DNA of 64,000 nt, from assembly GCF_020102855.1 (NCBI RefSeq), contig NZ_JADHZD010000006.1, positions 174,299 through 238,298 of the forward strand, in the 5' to 3' direction. Position 1 is the stretch's first letter. Each line of letters starts with the position of its first letter. Source of the stretch: Nocardioides lacusdianchii (lineage in GTDB: Bacteria; Actinomycetota; Actinomycetes; Propionibacteriales; Nocardioidaceae). Positions 27,010 to 35,899 of this stretch are shown here, piece by piece. A model generated the notes under the pieces. That model was not told the DNA's origin and did no database searches. It saw only the letters and a list, made by a program, of their open reading frames with translations. Made by a program: the position numbers and the translations under genes.

Positions 27010-29607
27010 ATGGCCGACGTGGATCGCGACGAGGCGGAAGAGCTGCTGCGCACGCTCTTCACCGATCCCGAGGCGGCGCGGCTCCAGGCGGAGCAGGACC
27101 TCGTGGCTGACCCCGACCCGGCGATCGCCTCGATCGGGCACCAGGTGGTCGGCATCGTGCTGCGGGACCGCGGCGAGACCGAGGCGGCGCTGCGTGCGCT
27201 GAGGACCTCGGTCCGCTGCGCCCGGCGCTCGGCGGACGAGCACCGGGTCGCCGACGCCCGGGCCACGCTGGGCGGCTCGCTGGCCACCGCGGGACGGGTG
27301 CGCGAGGGGCTGGGTCACCTCGACGCCGCGGCCGGCGTGCTCGACGGGGTGCCCCTGGGACGCGTCCTGGTGCGGCGCGCCTGGGTGTCGAGCTACCTCC
27401 TCAGTCGCTTCGAGGACGGTGCGGACGACCTGGCCCGTGCCTCACAGATCTTCGACGGTGCCGGCGACACCGTCTGGGAGGCCCGCGCCCTGCGCCTGAC
27501 CGGCATCACGCGGATGGGGCTCGGCGACCTGGTCGGTGCGCGACACGCGTTCCGGCAGGCCCGCGCCGTGTGGGCGGGGATCGACCACGGCTGGGACGTC
27601 GCCGCCTCGGTGCACGCCGAGGGATGGGTCGACTTCCTCGAGGGCGACCTGCCTCGCGCCCTCGAGCAGCTCGCCGACGCGGCGGCACGGTTCGAGGTGC
27701 TCGACATCACCAGCGTGGAGCTCCTCACCGACCAGTGCGCCGTCTACCTCGCGGGCGGCCTTGCCCAGGACGCGCTCGCCGTCGTGCACGAGGCACTCAG
27801 CGCGCGTCCCCTCCAGATCCGGGAACGCTCCGACGTGCTCTGCGCCGAGGCGACGGCGGCACTGGCGGCGGGTGACCTCATGCGCGCGGCCGCGGCCGCG
27901 GACGAGGCGCGCCGCCTCTATCGCTCCCACGGCCAGGAGGTGGACGAGCTTCGGGCGGAGCTGCTTGCCCTCACCGCTCGTGCCGACGCGGGCCACCCGG
28001 CGAGCCGCCTGCTGCCGCGCGTCGAGGCCCTCGTCGAGTCGTCCCGCCGGACCGGGGACCGCGACCTCCCGCGCGTGCTGCTGCTCGGCGCTCGCGTGGC
28101 GCAGGCCTCACGGGCGACTCGCGCACCCGCGCTGTCCGACGCCTGGCTGGGCGAGGCCGCGAGCTTCCGTCACGCCTCGACGGCGTCCACGCGTGCGCTC
28201 GGCTGGCTCGCCCTGGCCCAGAAGCGCCACCTCGCCGGTGAGGTCGGAGGCGTGCTGCGCGCGTGTGACCGGGGTCTGGCAGCGCTCGCCGACCACGCGA
28301 CGACGCTGGGCAGCCAGGAGCTGCGGGCGAGCGTGTCGGGCCACGGCGCCCAGCTGGCCGCCCTCGGCACCCGCACGGCACTGACGTCGGGCGATCCCCG
28401 ACGGATGCTGCGCTGGTCCGAGCGCTGGCGAGCGACCTCCCTCGCCACGGCCGTGCCCAGGAACACCCGCGACCACGAGACCTCCACCGAGCTCGCAGCG
28501 CTGCGCGCCCTGCACCACCGCCTCGCTGAGGGGAACGTCTCCGGAGACGCTGCCGAGCACCTGCGAGCGCGCGTGGCGCGACTGGAGCAGTCCGTCCGCC
28601 ACCGGCTGCTGCGCACCCGCGGCGAGGGCGCGACCTCGTCGTCGCTGGACGTCAGCGAGCTCCTCGAGTCACTGGCCGAGGACGACACCGTGCTGGTCGA
28701 GCTGACCGAGATCGACGGTGTGCTGCACGCGCTCGTCGCGGGTCGTGGACGCGTACGCCATCTCGTGGTCGGCGACGCGGCCGCGGGCGCAGCAGCGGTC
28801 GACTTCTCGCTGTTCACCCTGCGCCAGGCGGCGCGCGGGCGTCGCTCCCAGCTCGACGTCGCCGGCGCCCGGCTGGAGCGGTCGCTGTTCGGGGCGGCGC
28901 TCGACGGGGTGGGGGAGTCCCGTGTCGTCGTGTCCGGCACGTCGGCGTTGCAGGGCGTCCCCTGGGGCCTGCTGCCGTCGCTGGCGCACCGGCCCGTCAG
29001 CAGTACGCCGTCCGCGCGGCTGTGGCTGCGGTCCCGAGCCGCTGCTCCGGCCGAGGACTCCCGTCGCGTGATGCTCGTCGGCCCGGGGCTCGGCAGCGGT
29101 GGTGCGGAGGTGCCTGCGGTCGCGGCCCAGGACCCCCAAACAGAGGTGTTGGACGGCGAGTCGGCGACGGTGGCGGCAGCGCTCACCGCGCTGGACGGCG
29201 CCTCGCTCGCGCACGTCGCGGCCCACGGTCACTTCCGCGAGGACAGCCCGCTCTTCTCCTCGCTGACGCTCGCAGACGGGCCGCTGCTGGTCCACGACCT
29301 CCAGCGCCTCGAGCGTCCGCCGCACCGCGTCGTGCTGTCGGCCTGCGAGTCCGGCGTGATGGCGCCCGTGGGCGACCAGGAGCTGCTCGGGCTGGCCGCG
29401 GCGCTCCTGTCGATGGGCACCGCCGGTGTCGTGTCCAGCCTCGCCGAGGTCGACGACGCCGCGACGGTCGAGGTGATGGTGGCGCTGCACGCCCGGCTCC
29501 GCTCGGGCGGCGGGCTCGGCGACGCTCTGCTCGCGGCGCGGGACGTGGCCGCAGGCGACCCGGTGCTGGCCGCGACGGCAGCGTCGTTCACGGCGCTCGG
29601 CACCTAG
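27010..29607 (+). CDS. TPR-CHAT domain protein (caspase-like cysteine protease)
   Basis: The 865-aa product is helical-repeat rich over about 1-500 with TPR-like units (for example LGHLDAAAGVLDG, ALEQLADAAARFEV). It ends with a CHAT domain from about 590. The caspase-type dyad is present: H739 in VAAHGHF and C779 in LSACESG. The CHAT fold is related to separase, and CHAT proteins act as proteases in programmed responses. No signal peptide or span is visible, so it is cytoplasmic. The ATG is used; an in-frame GTG at 27019 has AAGGA eight bases before it and is an alternative. It is divergent from the subtilase. Confidence 0.9.
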   Translation: MADVDRDEAEELLRTLFTDPEAARLQAEQDLVADPDPAIASIGHQVVGIVLRDRGETEAALRALRTSVRCARRSADEHRVADARATLGGSLATAGRVREGLGHLDAAAGVLDGVPLGRVLVRRAWVSSYLLSRFEDGADDLARASQIFDGAGDTVWEARALRLTGITRMGLGDLVGARHAFRQARAVWAGIDHGWDVAASVHAEGWVDFLEGDLPRALEQLADAAARFEVLDITSVELLTDQCAVYLAGGLAQDALAVVHEALSARPLQIRERSDVLCAEATAALAAGDLMRAAAAADEARRLYRSHGQEVDELRAELLALTARADAGHPASRLLPRVEALVESSRRTGDRDLPRVLLLGARVAQASRATRAPALSDAWLGEAASFRHASTASTRALGWLALAQKRHLAGEVGGVLRACDRGLAALADHATTLGSQELRASVSGHGAQLAALGTRTALTSGDPRRMLRWSERWRATSLATAVPRNTRDHETSTELAALRALHHRLAEGNVSGDAAEHLRARVARLEQSVRHRLLRTRGEGATSSSLDVSELLESLAEDDTVLVELTEIDGVLHALVAGRGRVRHLVVGDAAAGAAAVDFSLFTLRQAARGRRSQLDVAGARLERSLFGAALDGVGESRVVVSGTSALQGVPWGLLPSLAHRPVSSTPSARLWLRSRAAAPAEDSRRVMLVGPGLGSGGAEVPAVAAQDPQTEVLDGESATVAAALTALDGASLAHVAAHGHFREDSPLFSSLTLADGPLLVHDLQRLERPPHRVVLSACESGVMAPVGDQELLGLAAALLSMGTAGVVSSLAEVDDAATVEVMVALHARLRSGGGLGDALLAARDVAAGDPVLAATAASFTALGT

Positions 29608-29616
29608 CCGAAGCGG

Positions 29617-29940
29617 TCAGCCGGGGTCGGTGAACGAGACCGGCTTCCCGGTCGCGCGGGCGTAGGCGACCTCCCGGCTCGTCGACTCACCGACGTAGCC
29701 ACCCGGGTTCACCACCAGGACCCGGTCGGCCAGGTCGATCTTGCGCAGGTGGAGCTCGTCCAGCGCCGCCTTCTGCTCCGGCGTTATCGAGGCGTCCGCG
29801 CCGCGGTCCTCCACGCGCAGGAAGACGCCCGGCGCGAGGACGATCGCGCCGCCGAAGGTGAGGTCCCGGTTGGCCGTGGCCATCTCGTCGACGAAGCGGG
29901 TGGAGCCGCAGATGCAGACGATCTCGGGGCGCTGGGGCAC
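29617..29940 (-). CDS. Small nucleoside-2-deoxyribosyltransferase-like protein
   Basis: The 107-aa protein starts VPQRPEIVCICGSTRFVDEM and has a C-terminal block VLVVNPGGYVGESTSREVAYA. That GSTRF start with the NPGGYVGEST and E-V-xYA pattern resembles nucleoside 2-deoxyribosyltransferases and related nucleotide-binding proteins. The activity is not proven. The GTG start is chosen because it directly precedes the conserved part. It is convergent with the CHAT gene, whose stop lies 9 bp away, and divergent from proS across ~100 bp. Confidence 0.7.
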   Translation of the reverse strand: MPQRPEIVCICGSTRFVDEMATANRDLTFGGAIVLAPGVFLRVEDRGADASITPEQKAALDELHLRKIDLADRVLVVNPGGYVGESTSREVAYARATGKPVSFTDPG

Positions 29941-30039
29941 GGCTCGGTCCTTCGGGTTCGGACGGCAGGGGAGCCGGCAGTCTAGGCACCGGCGAATCTG
30001 GTGTGCGGTGCCGCGCGGCGCGCACCTATCCTTGCGCCC

Positions 30040-31818
30040 ATGACTGGCCGCCTCCTCCGCATGTCGACCCTGTTCGTGCGCACCCTGCGCGACGACCCCA
30101 ACGACGCCGAGGTCCCGAGCCACCGCTTGCTGGTCCGCGCCGGCTACATCCGCCGCGTCGCGCCGGGCATGTACACCTGGCTGCCCCTGGGCCTGCGCGT
30201 CCTGCGCCGGATCGAGACCATCATCCGCGAGGAGATGGACGACATGGGCGCCCAGGAGCTGTCGTTCCCCGCGCTGCTGCCCAAGGAGCCCTACGAGGCG
30301 ACCGGCCGCTGGACCGACTACGGCCCCAACATCTTCCGCCTCCAGGACCGCAAGGGCGCCGACTACCTCCTCGGCCCCACGCACGAGGAGATGTTCACCC
30401 TCGTGGTGAAGGACCTCTACTCCTCCTACAAGGACCTGCCGCTCTCGATCTACCAGATCCAGACGAAGTACCGCGACGAGGCCCGCCCGCGCGCCGGCCT
30501 CCTGCGCGGGCGCGAGTTCGTGATGAAGGACTCCTACTCCTTCGACATCGATGACGCCGGGCTCGAGAAGTCCTACCAGCAGCACCGCGACGCCTACATC
30601 CGGATCTTCGACCGGCTCGGCTTCGACTACGTCATCGTCAAGGCGACCTCCGGCGCGATGGGTGGGTCGGCGAGCGAGGAGTTCCTCGCCAAGGCCGAGG
30701 TCGGTGAGGACACCTACGTCCGCTGCACCGCGTGCGACTACGCCGCCAACGTCGAGGCGGTCCGGGTGCGCGCCCCCGAGGCGATCCCGTACGCCGACGC
30801 GCCCGCCGCGCACGCGGAGGACACCCCTGACACCCCCACCATCGACACGCTCGTCGACCACCTGAATGCCACGTTCCCGCGCGACGACCGGCCCTGGGCC
30901 GCCGGCGACACCCTCAAGAACGTGCTGGTCTCGCTCGTGCACCCCGACGGCACGCGCGAGCCGCTCGCCATCGGCGTGCCCGGGGACCGCGAGGTCGACC
31001 AGAAGCGCCTCGAGGGCCAGCTCGAGCCCATCGAGGTCGAGCCCATGGACGAGGGCGAGCTCGCCAAGCACCCCGCGCTGGTCAAGGGCTACATCGGCCC
31101 CGAGGTTCTCGGCGAGGAGTCGAAGTCCGGCATCCGCTACCTCGTCGACCCCCGCGTCGTCGAGGGCACCCGCTGGGTCACCGGCGCCAATGTCTCCGGC
31201 TCCCACGTCGTCGACCTGGTCGCGGGACGCGACTTCACCCCCGACGGCACCATCGAGGCCGCCGACGTGCGCGACGGCGACGAGTGCCCCAACTGCACCG
31301 AGGGCACGCTCGAGTCGGCGCGCGGGGTGGAGATGGGCCACATCTTCCAGCTCGGCCGCAAGTACGCCGAGGCGCTCGGGCTCAAGGTGCTCGACGAGAA
31401 CGGCAAGCTCGTCACCGTCACCATGGGCTCCTACGGCATCGGTCCCTCGCGTGCCGTGGCCGCCATCGCCGAGGGCACCCTCGACGACATCGGACTGTGC
31501 TGGCCGCGCAACGTCGCGCCCGCCGACGTGCACATCGTGGCCGCCGGCAAGGAGGACGCGATCTTCGAGGCCGCCGAGAAGCTCGCCGCGGACCTCACTG
31601 CCCAGGGCGTCGAGGTGCTCCTCGACGACCGTCGCGGCAAGGTCAGCCCGGGTGTGAAGTTCAAGGACGCCGAGCTCATCGGCGTACCCACGATCGTCAC
31701 CGTGGGCCGCGGCCTGGCCGACGGCACCGTCGAGGTGCGCGACCGCCGGACCGGCGAGCGCGAGGAGGTCGCGGTGGACGCGGCCGCGGCGCACGTGGTC
31801 GAGGCCGTCAGGTCGTGA
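30040..31818 (+). CDS. proS: Prolyl-tRNA synthetase
   Basis: ProRS charges tRNA-Pro. The 592-aa product is the bacterial class II type: motif 1 region ([20 protein letters not shown]), motif 2 ([21 protein letters not shown]), an editing insertion domain (about 230-400) and motif 3 ([13 protein letters not shown]), followed by the anticodon-binding domain. The ATG at 30040 gives [17 protein letters not shown], with a second ATG seven codons on. An in-frame GTG at 30001 is possible but extends past the normal N-terminus. Confidence 0.96.
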   Translation: MTGRLLRMSTLFVRTLRDDPNDAEVPSHRLLVRAGYIRRVAPGMYTWLPLGLRVLRRIETIIREEMDDMGAQELSFPALLPKEPYEATGRWTDYGPNIFRLQDRKGADYLLGPTHEEMFTLVVKDLYSSYKDLPLSIYQIQTKYRDEARPRAGLLRGREFVMKDSYSFDIDDAGLEKSYQQHRDAYIRIFDRLGFDYVIVKATSGAMGGSASEEFLAKAEVGEDTYVRCTACDYAANVEAVRVRAPEAIPYADAPAAHAEDTPDTPTIDTLVDHLNATFPRDDRPWAAGDTLKNVLVSLVHPDGTREPLAIGVPGDREVDQKRLEGQLEPIEVEPMDEGELAKHPALVKGYIGPEVLGEESKSGIRYLVDPRVVEGTRWVTGANVSGSHVVDLVAGRDFTPDGTIEAADVRDGDECPNCTEGTLESARGVEMGHIFQLGRKYAEALGLKVLDENGKLVTVTMGSYGIGPSRAVAAIAEGTLDDIGLCWPRNVAPADVHIVAAGKEDAIFEAAEKLAADLTAQGVEVLLDDRRGKVSPGVKFKDAELIGVPTIVTVGRGLADGTVEVRDRRTGEREEVAVDAAAAHVVEAVRS

Positions 31819-31877
31819 CGTGACGGGCGGGTCGTGGCGCGAGCACCTCGCCGTGATCCGCCCCGACGCCGGCGACG

Positions 31878-32810
31878 TCAACCGGCAGGCGTGAGCGACA
31901 CCGCGATCCGGAAGTCCTCGAGGTGGAGGTAGGTGCGCGGTCCGGCCTGCGTGACGTGCCGGACGTTCTCGAGGATTGCGGTGAGGGGCGCCGAGCGCCC
32001 ACACCCCGGTTCGTTCCGGTACTCGACCTCGAAAGGGGTGGTCAGGGCGAAGGCGCCGTCCTCGAGGCGGTAGCCGGCACCCAGGTCGCGGCAGCCGTCG
32101 TGGACCTGCAGCGTGGTCCGGTAGAACGTGATGCGCAGGGCCACGTCGCGGAACGTGTCGTACTGCTCCCCGCCCCCGCTGCTGATGCCCGCGATCAGCG
32201 CCGACCAGTCGCCCTCCACGTCGATCGCGTCCGCGCCGCCGGCGGGTGCGGGTGGATCCGTCACTCCGTCGGCGACCGTGGTGCCGGGTGACTGCGTGAA
32301 GGTGTCGATGCGGGTGAGCCCGTCGGACTCGTAGACCGGCGTGGAGCGCAGGCCGGGAGCACCGGCGCCGGGCTCCCACGGGGGCTGCTCCTCGAAGGCG
32401 TCCCGCTCGATGTAGCCGGTACGTCCGCAGTCGCCGATGGCGGCGACCAGGTCGGGCTGCCGCGAGTTGTCGCGCGCGCTGCCGTAGGTCTGGCCCGAGG
32501 CGTTCGTGGGGTAGTCGGGGCCGCTCGGGACCGGCTCGGAGGGCGGCTGCGGGTCCTGCCTGTCGCAGGGAGCAGCCGGAGCGGTGTCGGCGATCCGTTC
32601 GGTCGAGCGTTCGACCCCGGGCAGGACCTGTTGCGCGGCGATGCCTCCTGCGCCAGCCAGGACCAGCGCCCCCGCGGCCAGCGCGACGTTGCGGCGCGTA
32701 CGTCGCCGGCGTCCCGCGCGGGCCGCGCGCACGAGGTCGGGGAGAGGTGCAGGTCGCTCGGGGAACGTCTCGGCCAGTCGCTCGAGCATCCGGGTGGTGT
32801 CGTGGGTCAT
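31878..32810 (-). CDS. Membrane-anchored partner of a SigE-family sigma factor
   Basis: The 310-aa product has an N-terminal cytoplasmic stretch (about 1-40, including RAARAGRRRRTRR), one membrane span (about 41-59) and a large extracytoplasmic domain with several cysteines. This is the layout of a membrane anti-sigma factor or regulatory partner. No zinc-binding anti-sigma HxxxCxxC motif is visible, so it is not a standard ZAS protein. The start overlaps the sigma stop by four bases, so the two are co-translated. The outer domain is not recognised. Confidence 0.75.
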   Translation of the reverse strand: MTHDTTRMLERLAETFPERPAPLPDLVRAARAGRRRRTRRNVALAAGALVLAGAGGIAAQQVLPGVERSTERIADTAPAAPCDRQDPQPPSEPVPSGPDYPTNASGQTYGSARDNSRQPDLVAAIGDCGRTGYIERDAFEEQPPWEPGAGAPGLRSTPVYESDGLTRIDTFTQSPGTTVADGVTDPPAPAGGADAIDVEGDWSALIAGISSGGGEQYDTFRDVALRITFYRTTLQVHDGCRDLGAGYRLEDGAFALTTPFEVEYRNEPGCGRSAPLTAILENVRHVTQAGPRTYLHLEDFRIAVSLTPAG

Positions 32811-33319
32811 CGCGTCGTCCCGTCGCGGAGCGTGGTGAGGTGCTCGTCGTGGGCCAGCCGGTCGTGGGCACGGGACAGGCGGCTCTTGACCGTGCCGATC
32901 GCGATCCCCAGGGCGTCGGCGATCTCCCGGTCGCTGAGGTGGGCGTAGTAGCGCAGCACCACGACCTCGCGCTGCCCGTCACCGAGGCCGTCGAGGGCAC
33001 GAGCCACCGCGTCGGCGCCGTCGACGCGGTCTGCCGTGCCCGGGTCGCCGCGCTCGGGGAGCACGGCGGTGGGGCGCTCCTGCCACCACCGGCGTCGCCG
33101 CGAGCTGCGGAACTCGTTGAGCAGGATCTTCATGACGTACGCGTCCGGGTGGGTCGCGGCACTCACCTTGGCCCACGAGACGTAGCACCGCATGAGCACG
33201 GTCTGCGCCAGGTCCTCCGCCTCGTGGTGACCGGCACCGAGGAGCACGGCGGAACGCGCGAGCACCAGCCAGCGCGCGCTGGCGAACTCGGCGAACGCGT
33301 CGTCGCGGTCCTGTGCCAC
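32807..33319 (-). CDS. SigE-family ECF RNA polymerase sigma factor
   Basis: The 170-aa protein has sigma region 2 (FAEFASARWLVLARSAVLL, HHEAEDLAQTVLMRCYVSW) and region 4 (REVVVLRYYAHLSDREIADALG, GTVKSRLSRA). These are typical of the short actinobacterial SigE-family sigma factors. The GTG start is preferred because AAGGGGGCAC lies upstream. Open frame extends further upstream but lacks coding character. Its promoter region lies between it and the divergent HAD gene (76 bp). The next gene downstream is its likely membrane regulator. Confidence 0.88.
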   Translation of the reverse strand: MAQDRDDAFAEFASARWLVLARSAVLLGAGHHEAEDLAQTVLMRCYVSWAKVSAATHPDAYVMKILLNEFRSSRRRRWWQERPTAVLPERGDPGTADRVDGADAVARALDGLGDGQREVVVLRYYAHLSDREIADALGIAIGTVKSRLSRAHDRLAHDEHLTTLRDGTTR

Positions 33320-33394
33320 CGTGCCCCCTTCCTGCTCCTGAGATGACCACGGAGCCCCGAAAGGTTCCCGTCCGGCTCGGATAGGTTCGCGCAC

Positions 33395-34111
33395 ATGACG
33401 ATCAGGGCAGTGATCTTCGACTGGGGCGGCACGCTGACGCGCTGGCACGACATCGACTTCCACGCCGAGTCGCTCGCGCTCGCCCAGGCCGTACGACGGA
33501 CGCCGAGCACCGACGACGACCACCACGCGCACGCCGCGCGGCTGCACAGCGCGGGCGACGTGGTCTGGGGGCGCAGTCGCGACCGCCAGCAGAGCGCGAC
33601 GATCGCGCACCTCTTCGCCGAGGCCGGCCTCGACCACGACCCCGACCTCCTGGCGGCCTACTACGAGTTCTGGGAGCCGCACACCCAGACCGACCCCGAG
33701 GTGGGGCCGATGTGGGAGGAACTGCGGGGGATGGGCGTGAAGGTGGGCGTGCTGTCCAACACCCTGTGGCCGCGCGAGTGGCACCGCGGGTTCTTCGAGC
33801 GCGACGGCGTGCTCGACCTGCTCGACGGGGACGTCTACTCCAGCGAGATCCCGTGGACCAAGCCGTCCCCGCACGCGTTCGCCGCGGCGATGGAGGCCGT
33901 CGGGATCACCGAGCCCGCGGCCTGCGTCTACGTCGGCGACCGGCTCTTCGACGACGTCTGGGGCGCCCACAACGCCGGGCTGCGTGCGATCCACGTGCCG
34001 CACAGCACCATCCCGCCCGGCCAGGTGGGGCACACCGAGGGCGAGCCCGATGCGACCGTCCACTCGCTCGCCGAGATCCCTGCCGTCGTGCGTGCCTGGA
34101 GCGCGGCCTGA
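33395..34111 (+). CDS. HAD family hydrolase
   Basis: The 238-aa product is a haloacid-dehalogenase-superfamily phosphatase. Motif I is FDWGGTLT: the nucleophile D9 is present, but the +2 acid, normally Asp, is Gly. Motif II is VLSNTLW, motif III has the K in PWTKPSPHAF, and motif IV is VYVGDRLFDDVWGAHNAG. Loss of the +2 aspartate suggests a different proton donor or altered substrate, as in phosphonatase-like branches, or weak activity. It is divergent from the sigma gene. Confidence 0.87.
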   Translation: MTIRAVIFDWGGTLTRWHDIDFHAESLALAQAVRRTPSTDDDHHAHAARLHSAGDVVWGRSRDRQQSATIAHLFAEAGLDHDPDLLAAYYEFWEPHTQTDPEVGPMWEELRGMGVKVGVLSNTLWPREWHRGFFERDGVLDLLDGDVYSSEIPWTKPSPHAFAAAMEAVGITEPAACVYVGDRLFDDVWGAHNAGLRAIHVPHSTIPPGQVGHTEGEPDATVHSLAEIPAVVRAWSAA

Positions 34112-34129
34112 GCCCGACGTCCGAACGGA

Positions 34130-34348
34130 CCGGCCTGCAAGTTTGTGCGTTGCAGGAACATGCAAGTTGGATGTGCTTTCGCTACCCGTCAATCGAATGC
34201 ATGATTGTGCATGTGGCCACCACTACCCCACAAGTGGGCCACACAGGGTGATGCTGACCAACCCCATGTAGCGGTCCGCGTCCTCGGCCTTTGGGAGAGA
34301 TCTCGGGACTTTCCCAAAGGCTGAGGCCGCGGGCCGTTTCCCTTTTTT
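34130..34348. promoter_or_regulatory. AT-richer intergenic region with terminator and operator-like repeats
   Basis: Between the convergent HAD and DUF4439 genes lie about 250 bp that are lower in GC than their surroundings. The left part holds repeated TTGCA/TGCAA motifs: CTGCAA-N9-TTGCAG and, overlapping, TTGCA-N6-TGCAA at about 34136-34165. The right part is a bidirectional terminator: a 15-bp stem (34282-34296 with 34312-34326, one G.T pair) with T6 at 34343-34348. A 24-codon frame at 34197 is not supported. An unannotated small RNA is possible. Confidence 0.5.
34282..34348. terminator. Bidirectional terminator between HAD and DUF4439 genes
   Basis: A 15-bp stem (34282-34296 with 34312-34326, one wobble pair) has a 15-nt loop. 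A T6 run at 34343-34348 lies 16 bases after it on the + strand. On the - strand an A6 run precedes the stem. It lies between converging genes. Confidence 0.7.
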
Positions 34349-34360
34349 GGGGGTCGGCGC

Positions 34361-34789
34361 TCAGCCGAGCTCGGGGGCGCCGGGCCAGGCCTGCGGTTCG
34401 CCGCCCAGCTCCAGCTGCCACGACGCCGACCACGTCGCCTCTGCCATGGCCCACTCGCGCACGGTGCCGGTCGACCTGGCCACCAGGGCCAGCATCGTTG
34501 CCACGCCGGCCACCTCGAGCTCCAGCGCCGCGGCCTGCAGCTTCGCGGGGCGCAACGGTCGACCGTCCAGCTCGTACGCCGCCGCTGCCGCCACGGGCTC
34601 GCCGCCGGCCTCTGCGACCAGGAGCCGCAGCCGGTCGCGACGCGCGCGGTGCCGGCGGTAGCCGGCGGTGAGGACGTCGTACAGCTCGGGCGACGCGGCC
34701 TGCGAGGTGCGCGCGCCCAGCACGCCGTAGGTGTAGAGCGCAGCGTGCTCGGCGGCGAGCGTCTCCTGCAGGGCGTCGAGGACCGTCAT
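34361..34789 (-). CDS. DUF4439 ferritin-like protein
   Basis: The 142-aa product is helical and starts [26 protein letters not shown], the typical DUF4439 N-terminus with an EH pair in a helix, as in ferritin-like four-helix bundles. Further along it has [14 protein letters not shown] and [16 protein letters not shown]. Metal binding or enzyme activity is not known. The ATG overlaps the stop of the upstream lipoprotein gene. A gene of this type lies near proS and rimP in mycobacteria too. The frame is open further upstream but without coding character. Confidence 0.83.
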   Translation of the reverse strand: MTVLDALQETLAAEHAALYTYGVLGARTSQAASPELYDVLTAGYRRHRARRDRLRLLVAEAGGEPVAAAAAYELDGRPLRPAKLQAAALELEVAGVATMLALVARSTGTVREWAMAEATWSASWQLELGGEPQAWPGAPELG

Positions 34790-35295
34790 GGTGTCGTCCC
34801 GGTGCCCAGGACGGTCGCGGGCAGGGCGGCGGAGTGCTGGGCGGTCGACGCGGCCGCGCTGGCCAGCACGCGCGCGAGGTCGCCGCTGGCCGCACCGACG
34901 CAGGCCTCGCGCAGCTGTCGCAGCAGCCGCTGCTCGGAGCGGCGTACGGCAGCCAGTGCCCGGTCCGGCGCGTCCGGGACGCGGGCGGGGGAGGCGTCGG
35001 GCAGCTCGGCGTCGGCGACCGCTCCCACGAGCAGCTGGCGGTGGGCGGCGTGCGCGGCGGCCAGGGGCGCGAGCCGGGCGGTGAGCCCCGAGGCCGCGGC
35101 GGCTGCCAGCACGCCCTCGGCGCGCTCCAGCTCGACGACGACCGAGGTCACCAGCTCGGCGTCCTCCGGGGGTGGCGGCGAGGCGGGCGAGGCATCGTCG
35201 CGGGCCGGTGGGTCGATGTCGCACGCCGCGAGGACCAGGGGTGCCGCGAGTGCCGAGCCCACCGCCGTACGGCGGGAGAGGGGGCGGCCGGGCAC
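34786..35295 (-). CDS. Putative lipoprotein paired with DUF4439 protein
   Basis: The 169-aa product has a lipoprotein signal: basic [12 protein letters not shown], a hydrophobic run, and lipobox LVLAAC with C25 as the likely lipidated residue. The SRRTAV motif could also permit Tat export. The mature part is Ala/Leu-rich and helical, resembling the ferritin-like partner it precedes. It is transcribed before the DUF4439 gene with a four-base overlap, and it is divergent from rimP across 115 bp. No more specific function can be given. Confidence 0.78.
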   Translation of the reverse strand: MPGRPLSRRTAVGSALAAPLVLAACDIDPPARDDASPASPPPPEDAELVTSVVVELERAEGVLAAAAASGLTARLAPLAAAHAAHRQLLVGAVADAELPDASPARVPDAPDRALAAVRRSEQRLLRQLREACVGAASGDLARVLASAAASTAQHSAALPATVLGTGTTP

Positions 35296-35410
35296 CCCCG
35301 CACCCTACCTACCACCCGCGGCGGTCCGGACCGGTCGGCGGTGGATGAGCCGGCTCCGGCACCGGCCGCTAGGGTGATCCTTCGACAACAGCACAAGGAG
35401 GTCGCACCCG

Positions 35411-35899
35411 ATGAGCACACCCCGTCAGGACGCCACCCGGGACCGCATCGAGGCGGAGCTGGTCGACCCCCTGAGCGTGATGGGCCTCGACGTCGAGGCC
35501 GTCGAGGTCACCCCCGCCGGCAAGCGACGCGTGCTGCGCGTCGCCGTCGACAAGGACGGTGGCGTGACGCTCGACGACGTCGCCGACGCCACCCGCGAGG
35601 TCTCGCGGGTGCTCGACGAGTCCGACGTCATGGGCGAGATGCCCTACACGCTCGAGGTCACCTCCCGAGGTGTCGACCGCCCCCTGACCCTGCCGCGCCA
35701 CTGGCGCCGCAACTCCGACCGGCTCGTGAAGGCCACGCTGGCCGACGGCACGACCGTGACCGGCCGTATCACCGACTCCTCCGAGGACTCGGTGACCCTC
35801 GACGTGTCGGGGGAGACCCACGTGGTCGCCTACGCCGACGTCGCGAAGGCCTTCGTGCAGGTCGAGTTCAACCGCAAGAGCGAGAAGAAGGACGACTGA
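35411..35899 (+). CDS. rimP: Ribosome maturation factor RimP
   Basis: RimP assists late assembly of the 30S subunit. The 162-aa product has the N-terminal alpha-beta domain ([20 protein letters not shown]) and the core with [20 protein letters not shown], then a C-terminal SH3-like barrel. The ATG follows an AAGGAGGT Shine-Dalgarno. It is coupled to nusA by a one-base stop-start overlap (TGATG), the common nusA operon layout. Confidence 0.95.
   Translation: MSTPRQDATRDRIEAELVDPLSVMGLDVEAVEVTPAGKRRVLRVAVDKDGGVTLDDVADATREVSRVLDESDVMGEMPYTLEVTSRGVDRPLTLPRHWRRNSDRLVKATLADGTTVTGRITDSSEDSVTLDVSGETHVVAYADVAKAFVQVEFNRKSEKKDD

Noticed and set aside
27010..29607. TPR-CHAT protein as part of a type III-E CRISPR system
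   Set aside because: No cas genes or repeats are present anywhere in the window.
29617..33000. A very long open frame on the - strand across proS
   Set aside because: It runs antisense to proS and two regulator genes and has no recognisable domain except its last 107 residues, which are annotated separately. Long antisense frames are normal at this GC content.
34197..34271. 24-codon frame beginning MHDCACGHH
   Set aside because: It has no ribosome site and runs through imperfect inverted repeats; nothing supports translation.
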